NCBI GenBank assembly: GCA_037013495.1
Contig: CM072811.1
Span: 19,248,159-19,312,158 of the forward strand
Source: Hippophae tibetana
Lineage: Eukaryota; Streptophyta; Magnoliopsida; Rosales; Elaeagnaceae
DNA: 64,000 bases
Direction: 5' to 3'
Part shown: positions 49,230 through 61,632 of the stretch, in pieces
Position numbering within the stretch: position 1 is the first letter of the stretch
Layout of the letters: each line of letters opens with the position of its first letter
Made by a program: the position numbers and the translations under genes
The notes under the pieces: model-generated
Seen by the model: the letters and a program-made list of their open reading frames with translations, nothing else
Database searches by the model: none
What the model was told of the DNA's origin: nothing

Positions 49230-51700
49230 TTGGAATCAAATCATACTAAAAGTCATAAACAGATTCTAGATACAAACATCCTAGAATAGAATACAAAAAT
49301 GTTAGAATTTACATTATATCATATTATTAAGGATTTATGGATTTGAGTAAGATACCTAGATAAATTAAAAACGATTGCCTACTATTGTAGAAATACTATA
49401 ATAATCAATCACGAATGGATGAACACAAACAAGTGGGGTGGTTTATGATCTTCCTCAATAGGCTTCATCTCTCTTCTAGATGGGGAGAGAAAAAATTCTT
49501 CTATGATTTAGTGCATTAGGGACCATAGCCTAAATGGTCTTTATATATTGCTCAATGAGGATTCCCATAATCCCTTAATGTAGGCAAAAAAAATATCAAT
49601 ATCTACTCAATCAGACCATATTAATTTGAGCAATCTAAAGGTTTATCAAAATTTGACCACTTAATTTCAACCCGTTATATTAAATAGCTAATATAATTAA
49701 GGAAAAAGATATATTGTCTAATTTAGTGTAGGAAATATGATTTCCTAAAAATCTCCCACTTAAGCAACATATTATTCCTAAATCAATTATATCATAATAA
49801 TCCCTTAGGTGAGGTCGGTATGCTATTTATCCTTAGACTTTCCCTTAAACAATCTGGTCCATCTCATATATTTGTAGTGGAACCACTGCTACTTTTATCA
49901 CAATATAGTCATGACTAAACTATGATGATCACCATACTAATGCACTCAATGACATAGATCAAATATGGATGAGTAGCATGAAAATATGATCTTAGACATG
50001 ATGATTTCCAACTGGTCCTTTTTCAGTCTTTAGTGAGACCAATCCAAAGTCCCTAATACAATGTGAACATTGCATATAGGAACCATAAGTAAGCTCAAAA
50101 AAAGAATCATAAACCATAAATTTATTCTACAAAAACTAAACAATCTAATGTTTAAAGTAAAACATATAAAACATTAAAAAGACTCCAACTGAACCAAGGT
50201 ATTATCATAAATAACATCCATATGAGCAGTGTGTTCATAAAATACCTTAAAGTGTTAAGCCCTTGATACATTATTTGCCCAAGATCACTCAAATATTTAC
50301 CCAAAACTCCCACTATAAATGCTATGTTGGGATGATTGCAATCTTTAGCATATATCAGACTCTATACTACTAAAGCATATGGAATTTTCTACACCTCTTT
50401 CCTTTCAATATCATTATTGGGGCATTATTTAGGGCTAAAATTATCTCCTTTAACCTCGAGCGTGTCTCTTGGTTTACTACCTTTCATATTGAATCTACTC
50501 AAAATTTTATCCATAAATCTCTCTAATGACAACCCAAGGATACCTTGAGAACAACCTCTTAGTATCTAAATGCCTAATATAAAATAGGCATCACCAAGTT
50601 CTTTCATCTCAAATTTTTTCTTCAAAACTTTATTACTTTCATGCAATAAGCCTATGTCGCTACTAGCATGTATAATGTTATCGACATATAATACCAGAAA
50701 AATATATTTACTTCCATTAAACTTATGATATAAAGAATCATCAATAACATTCCTCTTAAACCACATAAGGTGATTACTTGATAGAACTTGTGATACCATT
50801 GACGAGAAGCCTGTTTGAGACTATAGATGGATTTCTTCAACTTGTAACCCATAGACTTTAGATCTCTAAATACAAAGATTTCTCACAGTACATATAAATT
50901 GTGTCATCAATTTCTCTATGGAGAAATGTAGTCTTGACATCCATTTGATACACCTCTAGATTAAAATGAGCCACTAATGACATTATAGTTTTAAAAGAGT
51001 TTTTGAAGATACTAGAGAGAAAATCTCTTTGTAGTCTATGCCTACCTTGTGAGTAAAGTCTTTGGTGACTAGATGTGCCTTACATCTCTCGATATTACCC
51101 TTTGAATCCCTCTTGGTTTTAAATATCCATTGAAAATCAAAGATCTTCACACCTTTGAGTAATTTGATGAGATCACAAATTCCATTATCTTTCATAGAAT
51201 TCATTTCATCCTTCATGACATCAATCCACTTTTTGAGAGTGAGAACTGCACATGGCTTGATAGAAGTTGATCGAATCATCCTCTATTAAGTCAACTCCAT
51301 CCTCATATTCTTGGAGAAAGATGATATAATCATCTAGAATCACACCTCTCCTCTTTCCAATAGATCTTATTAATGACACTTATTGAGCTTGTTGAGTTTT
51401 CTTTATATGTGGTGCTTGAGGAAAAGTATCATTATTGTCTTAGTCTAGAATAATGTTAGGAATAGAAACATGAACATTGTTATCTAGTGCTGGAATTGTG
51501 TCCTAAACAGCGATAGCTATAGAGACTTGATTACCATCAATAATACATTCTTCTTCAAAGATTTAATTATTTATATTTTCTTCCCTTCAAACTCAATATC
51601 TTTAAGAAATATTGCATTTTTCAAACTTAATATCCTTATTTAACTTAGAATAGTTGTGATAATCGAAAACCATCTCCATTTTAGTTTACCACTCCATATA
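49230..51700 (-). pseudogene. Ty1/copia pol remnant with 3' polypurine tract
   Basis: On -, RT starts near 51279-50983 (KKWIDVMKDEMNSMKDNGIC, FQWIFKTKRDSKGNIERCKA, GIDYKEIF). It continues at 50852-50566 (KKSIYSLKQASRQWYHKF, FLVLYVDNIIHASSDIGLLH, KKKFEMKELGDAYFILGI) and then at 50560-50230 in the connection segment (KIPYALVV, SLIYAKDCNHPNIAFIVGVL). The catalytic YVDD reads YVDN. A tract AAGTGGGAGATTT at about 49748-49762 on - is the usual copia polypurine tract, so the DNA to its left (49230-49750) should be the 3' LTR. The primer site and 5' LTR were not found; the right end runs into another element. Confidence 0.7.
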
Positions 51701-51779
51701 AACTTTAAGGTCATTTTTACCTTGGAAAGATGGGATTTTAATCTTTATGTTTCCTAAATCATTATCCCTCCTAGGCCTA

Positions 51780-52640
51780 CCCATCCTAGCTTTTATATTC
51801 CCATACCCATGCTAAAACCTACCTTGGTTCAAATATAGCTCATCAAACTCCTCCATCTCCACCTCTTCCTCAACATTCTGCCATGGATCAAACCCATTTT
51901 TCCGTCTATTAGGGATGTCTTGTTGTTGTCCCCTAAGATTCCCTTCTTCTACCATGTCCAACCTCTTATGAATAGGCTTTAATTCATCCCTCACCATACG
52001 CCTCTTCTCCCCTAAAAATGCTTGCATTTTGAGGTTCAGAACTACAGGTAGTCAATATTCTTTGGTTGTGTCTTTTTTCTTGATTATTTGACATGCTTAG
52101 AATCTAAAAAAAAAGGTTAGAATCCTCACAAGCACTCCCTTACGTATTCCACTCAAAAATTGATACATTTGCACTCGTGTTTTTCACTCTAAAAGGCTTT
52201 TACTCTCTTATGGTCTCACACACTCTTGCCTTTTTCTACTCTTTTGTGTCTTATTTACTTCTTAATTGAATTTCAAGAAACTAATTCAAAATAATTCAGC
52301 AACAATTCAAAAATGAGAAGAAATCAACACTCATCGAAAATATCAAGAACTTGAATAAGGAGAGGAACAAGATTGATAGGAACAATTTTGTTTTTTTATT
52401 ACTAGAATAGTGTATTGAGAAATGATATGAACTAAGAAACTTCTAAGTGAAATAGTATAGTTTTCTTTTAGCAAGGAATAGGAAATTAGGAAATAGAACG
52501 AAAATAAAAGATGGTAAAACTTATCGTAGAACCAAAGCTTTGATACTAAAATGATACGAACCCCACCAAAAATTGTGATGAAACCTAATAACAATAATGG
52601 ATCGAAACCCCAAGATTGTGAAGACAATATTTGTTAAGTC
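51780..52640 (-). mobile_element. 5' end of an LTR element: primer site and gag start
   Basis: On -, a primer-site-like TTTAGTATCAAAGC lies at about 52536-52549. It is followed downstream by an open gag-like frame at 52027-51812 (MQAFLGEKRRMVRDELKPIH, then Q- and E-rich sequence ending in EEEVEMEEFDELYLNQGRF), of the type found in plant gypsy gag N-termini. The 5' LTR would lie to the right of about 52555, but its limit is not fixed because no partner LTR was found. The left end is truncated against the copia remnant. Confidence 0.45.
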
Positions 52641-52969
52641 TTAACCCGTTACCTAACAAGATGAAAATCAAGACTATGATTGATTGAAACATCATACCAA
52701 GAAAATATGAGGATTCTCTCAAGAATTCAAGGTGATAAGTTTGGTTGTTTTAATGCCATAAGATTAACTTGATAAGTTCACGAGTTCTTTTAAGAACTAA
52801 GAGGAACACAAGACTTCACAAGAAGATAATATTATGAATAATCCCATCTATCCTTTAAAATTCGTGGTACTCCTCTTTATACTTGGAAAAACCCTTCAAA
52901 AATAGGCAAAGTCATAATCACAACACAAAAACTAGACTAAATAAGTTCTTTACCTTTTTTGGACCCATA

Positions 52970-53112
52970 GTTTTCTAAAGACAGCTAATAAATAGCTATT
53001 TATTGACTTTTAAAGATAGCTAATAAATGGCTATTTTGGACTTATAAAGATAGCCAATTTGGACTTATAAAGATAGCCAATTTGGACTTCTAAAGATAGC
53101 CAATAAATAACT
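52970..53112. repeat. Tandem repeats around AAAGATAGC-type units
   Basis: Units such as GACTTATAAAGATAGCCAAT occur several times in a row with a period of 20-30 bp, two of them identical. They lie in what may be the LTR of the neighbouring element. Confidence 0.8.
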
Positions 53113-55297
53113 AAATGAATAGATTCAATGCATTTTAAAATGCCTAGCCAAGACCAAGTTATTCTCCTATTTAATATCCTTGAAACTCTTCATATTTACA
53201 CCCTTTAATGGTCAAACTATACTGGCTACGAATTTGCATACTAATTAGCCTCTTCAATTGCTTTGATGACATGGACTAGGCCTTGATTATTATTTGAGCC
53301 CATATTGGTCATTTTAGAATCAGCCCAATTATCTTGGATTAGCCCATTTAGTCCTTCCTTGAAACATTTGGTTCTAAGTCTTGCAATTGGGCCACTAGGA
53401 AGTGACAAAGGGTCTTGTGCAAATTCAGCTCCATTCCACTTGTATGATTAACATATCCAGCTCCTTGGTTTACATCATAGGCGAAGCGTGAGGGAAAGGC
53501 AACTTTTGGACAAATGATAAGTTGTTCAACACGACTGGAACTAGAATAGGCCGAATGACTTGTTGTTTGGCTATATATGTGTGGTCTGAAAGACGTATTG
53601 GATGTCATTTGGCTCCTGAAGCATAAAAAAGACACGAGTTTTGTTTCTTTTATAAGTACATCCACATTTCTAAGTGCACCCATACCCACATCCTATCTAA
53701 GTACATCCATTTATCAAATAAAATTAATAAAAAATCCAAAAAATTCTAAAACTCATATTTTCTCATAAAATATTAAATAAATAATTATAACATATCAAAA
53801 CAATAAAATAAACATAAATATAGATGAATTGAAAACTAAAAATATGTGTAATTATCATTTATCAAGTTCTCTCATACCTACTCTTTGCTAGTTTTTGAGC
53901 AGAGTCAACACCATACTAGAAAGAATATGTTTTATGCCTTTTATCTAAAGGGCTAAGCAATATTAAGGTTTTAAATTCTAATACTGATATATATTGTCTC
54001 TAGTCATCTCATCCTTCTAGTTACTATACAATAATCATGCTAAAAGTGTTTATGTGATCTAGCTTCCATTAGCAAAAGTCAAACCATGTAACTTAAATAA
54101 GTGGAAATATTATTCTTTTTTCTATAAAACATCACTATTCTCTAAAAAGTTTAAATTGGACACTATAGGCTTTTTCTTAAAGTTATGTCACTACTCACTA
54201 AAAGTATTTCCTCAAATCAAAATGTCTTTCATTTGGTTGTAATATGGCTAAGCTTGTTGATTAAATCAAATGAAATAGAAAAAAACAAAAAATAAAAAAT
54301 TCATGAGTCCATGGAATAAGAAAAAGATATTTGTATATAACATTATCATAAGATAAAGTATGTCAATAGAATAGGGTTATATTTTATTATTTTGAACTCA
54401 AACATTATTATTTGCTTTTTTAACTCAAACATCACTATTTTGAACTCAACCTATTTTATTTTTCTTTTCAACTTGTCTTCTTATAGGCTTCTTTTTTTCC
54501 CCTTTTAAGTAATAGTAATGTGTGGTACACACTAACATTGAGTTTTTTTGTATGTGTTGGATATTTAATTAATTAAGCACATTTGTCGCTGTTAAATCTT
54601 ATTTTAGTATTTTCATAAAATCCATTATGTTTTTTTGTGTAATTTCACTTTTTCTTGAACTATAGGGGTAGCCAATGTGTTTGGTTTAAAGGGTAAGAAA
54701 TTGGTACAAACAATTGGCTGATGACTCAAATTGGTTTATTAAAAGGGTTGTTTATATAAAGACAACAACATTAGAGGTATGCCAATTTGGTTAATGATGT
54801 TAGTCTTATTGCCCTAATCATTTTTTAAGAAATATATTTAGCATTTGCCTTGATCAATATAAACAAAAGTTCTATCATCTTAATCATATTCATTAAAATC
54901 ATAGCAATATTTCAAGAAATTCATAATATGTTTCACAAGTTCAAGCACATAGTTTTTCCTATCACCAATTTAGTTATTATGCATTCAAATTTTGAAATTT
55001 TTTATCATAAAGTTGCCTTCACTTAAGAACAATATCAAGACTCTATCAATATCCATTATGGTTTAAAACCTAACATTTTTTTTAGTTAATTTCATCGCAG
55101 ATGCCAAAAACAAAAAAAATCATATTATTAATTCAAAATCCATTTATTAATCCTAATTATCCTAACTATATAATAAATAATCAACGAATTAAAAAATATC
55201 ATGCCTCCTAAAGCTAATTCTAAAACACATTAAACTAATGAAACAAATAAAACAATGCTAATAATGAAGATAAAGATATGTTTACACTCATCCACAC
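53113..55297. other. Spacer, no gene recognised
   Basis: A moderately complex block at 53150-53700 contains a 113-codon frame on - (53689-53348) with no family similarity that I recognise. The rest up to the Athila-like element is AT-rich with no coding signal. Confidence 0.4.
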
Positions 55298-57074
55298 TAA
55301 TGACTCTATGAAAGTAGAGTCATTAGCGCACTTTTTTACTTAATATTTACTTTTTTATTCAATAAATAATATTTTGGGGCTAAAAATATTAAAATATAAA
55401 CTTTTCAATGAAAAATAGTGAAAATATAATTTTTGGAATTTTTTAGAATTTTTATGAATTTTTAACGCAGGATAAATTAGAAGTTACCACGTAAGTAGAG
55501 GAGCTGACTGGGTAAGCCACACAGATGCCACACAAGCAAGGATAACAAATCGTAAATCGTCTCATGTGAGCAGCGAAGTAGTGCATGCCACGTGTCAACA
55601 TGACATTCAATCAGAGTTCAGAGAGTAGTCAAACCTTTACGCCATGTGTCGTCTTGCGATTGTTCCCCACATACCACCCATGCACCCCACCATTTTTTAC
55701 CGCAAATCACGTTATGTAACATGGTGTTGACTTAACGATAGTTTACTTGGACCAATCTTCATTACCACGCGTCGCGCTTTGATTCATGCAGTAAATTTTG
55801 TGTGCCACGTGTCGCATTATGATTGGTTGGCACTATTCATTTTGCTTTTTTGATCTCATCCCTTGATTTAAAGCTTATCTGATGGTCCAGATTGCACCTG
55901 AGCTATATTTAAGCCCCTAATCATCCCATAAACTCTAATGAGCTACCATTAGCATACTTTTGGGTAGTTTTTGGAGCTAAAAAGAGAGAAAAAATATATT
56001 CAAAAGGAGATATAATTTTGGTGGAGATTTAAAAGGAGATTACCACTACAATTCAAGAGATTGATTATATTTCTTCTTTTACTCTTGTCTTTATCAATTT
56101 TTATGTCTTTATTTATAAAAAATATGAGTTTTATAAACACAACTATTTGTAGTTAATTTATTAATATAGGGATCTTATAAACCTAATTTTCACCATGTCA
56201 TGATCTAATATTTTACCCTAATTATAATTATATTATTTAATCTAATTTTTATGCTATTAATTTTTTGGCCAATAATTTATCTATAAAGATAATTAAATAG
56301 ATTTGAGAGAATTATTTAATTGTTTATCATAATTAAATAACATGCATAGTTTTTAAGCATAAATGTATGATTCTTATGTATATGATTCATAATTTATAAA
56401 CTTAATGAGTAATATGCAATTTAATTAACATGAGAGTGTGATTAAATTAATTACTATATGGTGTGTAGTTTACTTGAGAGAGGAATACATGCTAAGTTAG
56501 ATTCAATTGATAATTATATTGGGAGTATTTTAGTTATTTATATGTTTAGAAATTTTAGAGATTAAGTATTCCTAGCTATTTTCTCATATATCTTCTTAGC
56601 TACCAAATTTGATTTAATTAATTATTTCTATTTAATTTTATTTATTTTTAATTTTGCTTCCTTAAAATACAAAAACAAAAAAAATTGTTTTTTTAGTTTT
56701 AAAAATTAGTTTCTAATAAAATAATCTTCATAGTAACGATCTTTTTTTATCATTATATTACTTGTTCCAATACATATACTTGTGTATTCATTGCACATAT
56801 AATTTGTATAGCAATCAAGTTTTTTGTGCCGTTACTGGAGATTATAAATATTAGAAATTAATTTTTATTTTATTTTATTTTAGTATTTTTCTTAATTTAT
56901 TTTTATTTACTTTAATTTTAATTTACTTGTTTTATTATACTGACTTATCTATTTATTTATTTTATTTATTTATTTAAGTCTAATTTATTTATTTAGTTGT
57001 TCATTTTTTAAATTTTTATTTAGTTTTTATTTAGACATCTTTTTTAGTATTGTAGAAACATAGTTAAGTCTATT

Positions 57075-59110
57075 GTTTGAGCAAAGTTTGTGAAGGATAA
57101 ATCTTACCTTTAGATCTTCAAATTGAGCGTACTTTGAGGTTAATAAGGAAACAACAAGTTTTCACCCAAGAGAAAAAAAACGACTAATTCATTAGACATA
57201 AACAATAATGAGCTAAACTTGAACAATCAAATTTTTTTGATGAATGATAGAGATTGAGTTATGAGTGAATATGCAATACCTATGTTGAATGGGCTGAATC
57301 CATATATTACAATGCCAAACATTCAAGCTAATCAGTTTGAGTTAAAGCCAATGATGTTTCAAATGCTACAAACAATTGTACAATTCAGCAAATTACCAAT
57401 AGAGGATCCTCATCTACATCTCAGATTGTTTATTGAAGTTGGAGATTCATTCAAATTCAGTAGTGTGACAGAGGAGGAATTTAGGCTTAGATTGTTCCCT
57501 TATTCTTTGTGAGACGGTACTCGAGCTTGGCTAAACTCCTTGTCATCTGATTCCATTACAAATTGGAATGGTTTGGTGGAAAATTTCTTGATGAAATACT
57601 TTCCACCAACAAAAAATGCTAAGCTTTGGAATGACATTACAAAGGAGAATCTTTATATGAATCATGAGAAAGATTCAAGGAATTGCTAAAGAAGTGTATG
57701 TATCATGGTATTCCTTCTTGGATTTAAATGGAGACCTTTTACATTGGTCTTAGTCCTGAAAAAGAACTATTGTTGATGCATCTGCTAATGGAGCTTTACT
57801 AGCTGAATCTTACAATCAATCTTATAATTTACTTAGCAATAATTATCAATGGCCAATGGACAGAATGATAGCCACAAGAAGAGTAGTTGGAGTGCATGAG
57901 GTAAATGATATCACATCACTTACAACTCAAGTGTCATCTATGGTTAATCTTTTGAAGGCTCAAAACTTGCCAGTGAGTATAAACTAGGTCCAAGATTCAT
58001 GAGTGTCAGGTTTGTTTTATGGAGGAGCTAATACTAGCCTCTGAAGTCTTTGGATTCAGCGAACACATAACCTAAGATGGAGATAATATCCAATTTTCTC
58101 TTGGAATAACAACAATCAAGGTGATAATCAATTCAATTGTAAATCATTTCCCTACCTGGTTTTCAACAGCCACATCAATCATAAGCCCAAGAGAAGAAGC
58201 CACCTACTAAGGACAATACAAATGCCTTCATAAGGATGATGAAAGACTTCATCACATCATTAAATACAAAAGTGTCCACTTAAGAGGCTTAAATTCAAAA
58301 TTTGGAGAACCAAATGGGGAAACTCGCTCAGGCTATAAGTCAAAGGCTTGAAGATAACCTTCCAAGTGACACGATTTTAAACCCACGAAGAGAAGGTAAG
58401 GACCAGTGCAACACCTTAGCCTTGAATAGTGCTAAAACTTTATAATAGGAACATAAGACATAAAATAATTATGAGAAACTAGTGGATAAAGAGAGCACTG
58501 AAAAGGAAATAATTCATTCAAAGAAAAATAACCTTTTACAAACCCACTAATCATTTCCCTCAAAAAATGCAAAAGCAAAAGTCAAATACACAGTTTTCAA
58601 AATTTATGGAAGTTTTTAAGAAGTTGTACATAAACATACCATTTGTAGAGACACTTGAAAAAATGTCGTCTTATGCCAAATTCATGAAGGATATACTATC
58701 AAATAAAAGGAGGCTTGGAGATTAAGAAACAATAACCTTGAATGAAGGTTGTAGTACCATCCTTGATAGAAAACTACCACAAAACTAAAATATCCACGTA
58801 TTTTTGACATCTCTTGCACTATTGGGAATATTCATTTTGAGAAAGCACTATGTAACTTGGGTTCTAGCATTAACCTTATGCCATTATTCGTCTTTAAGAT
58901 ATTGGGGGTTGGTAAAGCCAAACCCATTTTAGGAACATTACAAATGGTAGATGGATCAATTAAAAGACCTTAAGGGTGTGATAGAAGATGTGCTAATAAA
59001 ATTAGACAAATTCATCTTTCTGACAGACTTCATTGTGCTAAACATGGAAGAGGACCATGACATTCCTATCATACTTGGTCGTCCATTTTTAGCAACCAGA
59101 AGTGCTCATT
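57075..59110 (+). pseudogene. Athila-like gag and protease, degenerate
   Basis: Gag begins near 57110 (DLQIERTLRLIRKQQVFTQE). It continues in the open frame 57261-57512 (NPYITMPNIQANQFELKPMM, LHLRLFIEVGDSF, EEEFRLRLFPYSL) and past its stop (DGTRAWLNSLSSDSITNW, then ENFLMKYFPPTKNAKLWNDI). These match FPFSL.D.A..WL..LP..SI..W, FL.KFFP and K.RNDI of plant gypsy gag. The protease region follows at about 58640-59110, with IPFVETLEKMSSYAKFMKDI and a late DHDIPIILGRPFLATRSA matching the I.LGRPFLAT motif of retropepsin-like domains. Stops and frame changes occur throughout, so no functional product is expected. Confidence 0.75.
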
Positions 59111-59350
59111 AATGTACAAAAATGTGAACTTACAATGATAATGCAAGATGAACAAATAATTTTTAAAGTTTTTAAAGCATCTGAATCCCCTAACATTGAT
59201 AATGCTAATGAATGCTTAAGGATAAATGTTACTGAATATCGGGACAAAGAATCTGTTTAGTCACCCACACTTAAGACTGTTATATATGATGTTGTAAACA
59301 AAGACATAAACTTTCTAGAAAATAACTCAACCTATTTTAACTTTGAAAGT

Positions 59351-59750
59351 ATGGAATCAAAGGTTGATATTGTAGACTTTGTGAACTTTTTAGAAGACGC
59401 ACCTCTCATGTGTGTATCAAAGGCGATTATGGAAAATTTTGAGATAGGATCTAAGGGAAAACCATCAAATGAAGGGCCAATATGTTTAGACCTCACACTT
59501 TTACCCTCCCATCCCCAATCAAGTATAAAGGTGAAAAAGTCCAATAAAGAGGTGAAAAAGATGTTGGAAATACATAAATTGGATGAGTCACTATGTACTA
59601 CTTATAAGAATGCCAAAAAGTTAAAAAAGAAAAAAAAATGACATGAGAAGAGAATTGAGCACCATGTTTTCAAAATAAAACATAAGGTATTATTGATTAA
59701 ATCAATACTCAAATTGTTTCCAAGCAAACTCAAAAGTAAATAGACACAAA
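59351..59750 (+). pseudogene. Deletion join: post-protease segment fused to integrase C-terminal tail
   Basis: The 96-codon frame 59351-59641 begins with sequence from the protease/RT linker, where a proline/leucine block LTLLPSHPQSS stands for LELKPLPSHLKY. It passes directly into LDESLCTTYKNAKKLKKKKK and, after a stop, HEKRIEHHVFKIKHKVLLIK, SILKLFPSKLKSK. The latter matches the end of Athila-type integrase (AYENAKIYK.RTK.WHDK, F..GQ.VLL.NSRLKLFPGKLKSRW). The RT, RNase H and integrase core, normally over 2 kb, are missing between. At about 59800, TTTGGAGGCAACCCCACG corresponds to the conserved GGGAGGCAACCCA just past the pol end of such elements. Confidence 0.65.
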
Positions 59751-61261
59751 GAGATGTACCTTAGGACGTGATATGATCGTCTAGTCAAGGACGTTGAATG
59801 TGACGCTAATTTGGAGGCAACCCCACGTTATTTATATTTTCATTATTTTTGTTTTTTAGGTGAATAAATGTGGGAGCAATGGCGCAACAAGATTGAGCAA
59901 TTTCAAGGACAGATGTGGTATGCTATGACTACAAAAGTTTTATTTCCTTTTACTTTTCCATATTTATATATGCACATTGGGGACAATGTGTAATTTAAGT
60001 TTGGGGGAGGGAACTTCATTCTATACATTAGTATTTACCATGAATTTTAAATTTTTAGGGAATTTGTTTTTAATTTTTAGGTTGTTTTTAATCATGATTT
60101 GGGTAGAAATTGACAAATATATGGAAACTAGATACATGCATGTTTGATGCGAAACATATGAACTCAATGATAAAAATTAGTTGTCATGAATAGAATAAGT
60201 AATGTAACATATTTGTTAAGATATTTACATTAATCATGTAATATGCTTTCTATTTTTGGTTGGATTGATTCAAATTTTTATACACATGTTCATGATTGAT
60301 TTTGGTGTTCTTATTGAGAGAAAATTTGTAATTAGTTATGAGAGTTAATGAGATCTACCAGGTTTTAGAATCTATTTGATCATCCCTTGAGGCGAAATTC
60401 TGAATAAAGAGAAATGACTTGGGCCTTATTTGGATCGATTGATCCTTTCAAGCTTACTATTGTTAATATCTTTAGTCACCCATTTTAGCTTGAAAAATAA
60501 TCATTCATATCTTTAAGACACATTTTATGCCTAACTGATAAGCATTGCCTTTATCCTTGCACCTTTAGCTTGTATGAAAAGAAAAAAATTCAATCATGTA
60601 CCCTAAAAAAGAGAGAGGAAAAATAAGAAGCAAAACTCACAACACAATTATCCTGGTAAAGAAAAATAAAATAAAATTGAATATAAGTTTGTGGGTGTTA
60701 TGAAGTTACAAAAAAAAGATATTGAATAGAAAAATATAAAAAGAATGATAAGAGAAGGTGCACTGAAATATCAAGTAAAATCTCATTTGTAGTTAAAAAG
60801 TGCATGATGAAAAAAAAAGCTAAGGTGTGGAAAGAGCCTAAGTGTCTTCATTTATCGACCCCTCACCTGAGTCTTACATTACAACCATGTAAAAGCCTTA
60901 TTGATTTTGAGCTAAGTTCATATTTATATTAGTAGATAGGGATATGAAAAATAGACTTATGAGACTTGTTCTAAGATTGAATTTATTAGCATGCTCATTT
61001 AGGTTGATTTCATAAGTAAATTAGATGATATCATGTGCAACACACACACACAGATCAATTTTTCAAAAACGATGCCTATCTTTCTATTGATGGAATGTTG
61101 TTTGATGAATATGTGAACTTCCTTATCATAGGATTGTACAAATTTTGAGAGGGATAGTTTTCGTGAAATATGCATATACTAATGAATATACTACCCATGT
61201 TATTTTATTTAGTTGTACTTGGCTTTACTTGAGGACAAGCAAAAAGTTAAGTTTAAAGGTG
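59751..61261 (+). other. Non-coding 3' internal region of the Athila-like element
   Basis: This is the long untranslated region between the pol end and the 3' LTR, a usual feature of Athila/Tat elements. It contains a purine tract at about 59999-60011 and ends with the polypurine-like AAGTTTAAAGGTG directly before the LTR. A short (CA)n run lies at about 61040. No envelope-like frame was recognised. Confidence 0.6.
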
Positions 61262-61632
61262 TGATGACTCTATGAAAGTAGATTCCTTAGCACACTTTTT
61301 ACTTAATATTTACTTGTTTTATTCAATAAATAGTATTTTTATGGCCAAAAATATTAAAATATAATTATTTTTAGGGAAAAATGGTGAAAATATAAATTTT
61401 GGAATTTTTTAGGATTTTTATTGAATTTTTATGGAATTTTTTAACATGAGAGTGTGATTAAAATTACTATATGATGTGTAGTTTACTTGAAAGAAGAATA
61501 CATGCTAAGATAGATTCAATTGATCATGTAATTAATTGATAATTATATTGGGGAAATTTTAGTTATTCACATGTTTAAAAAATTGGAAGATTAAGTATTT
61601 ATAGATATTTTCTCATATATCTTATTAGTTAC

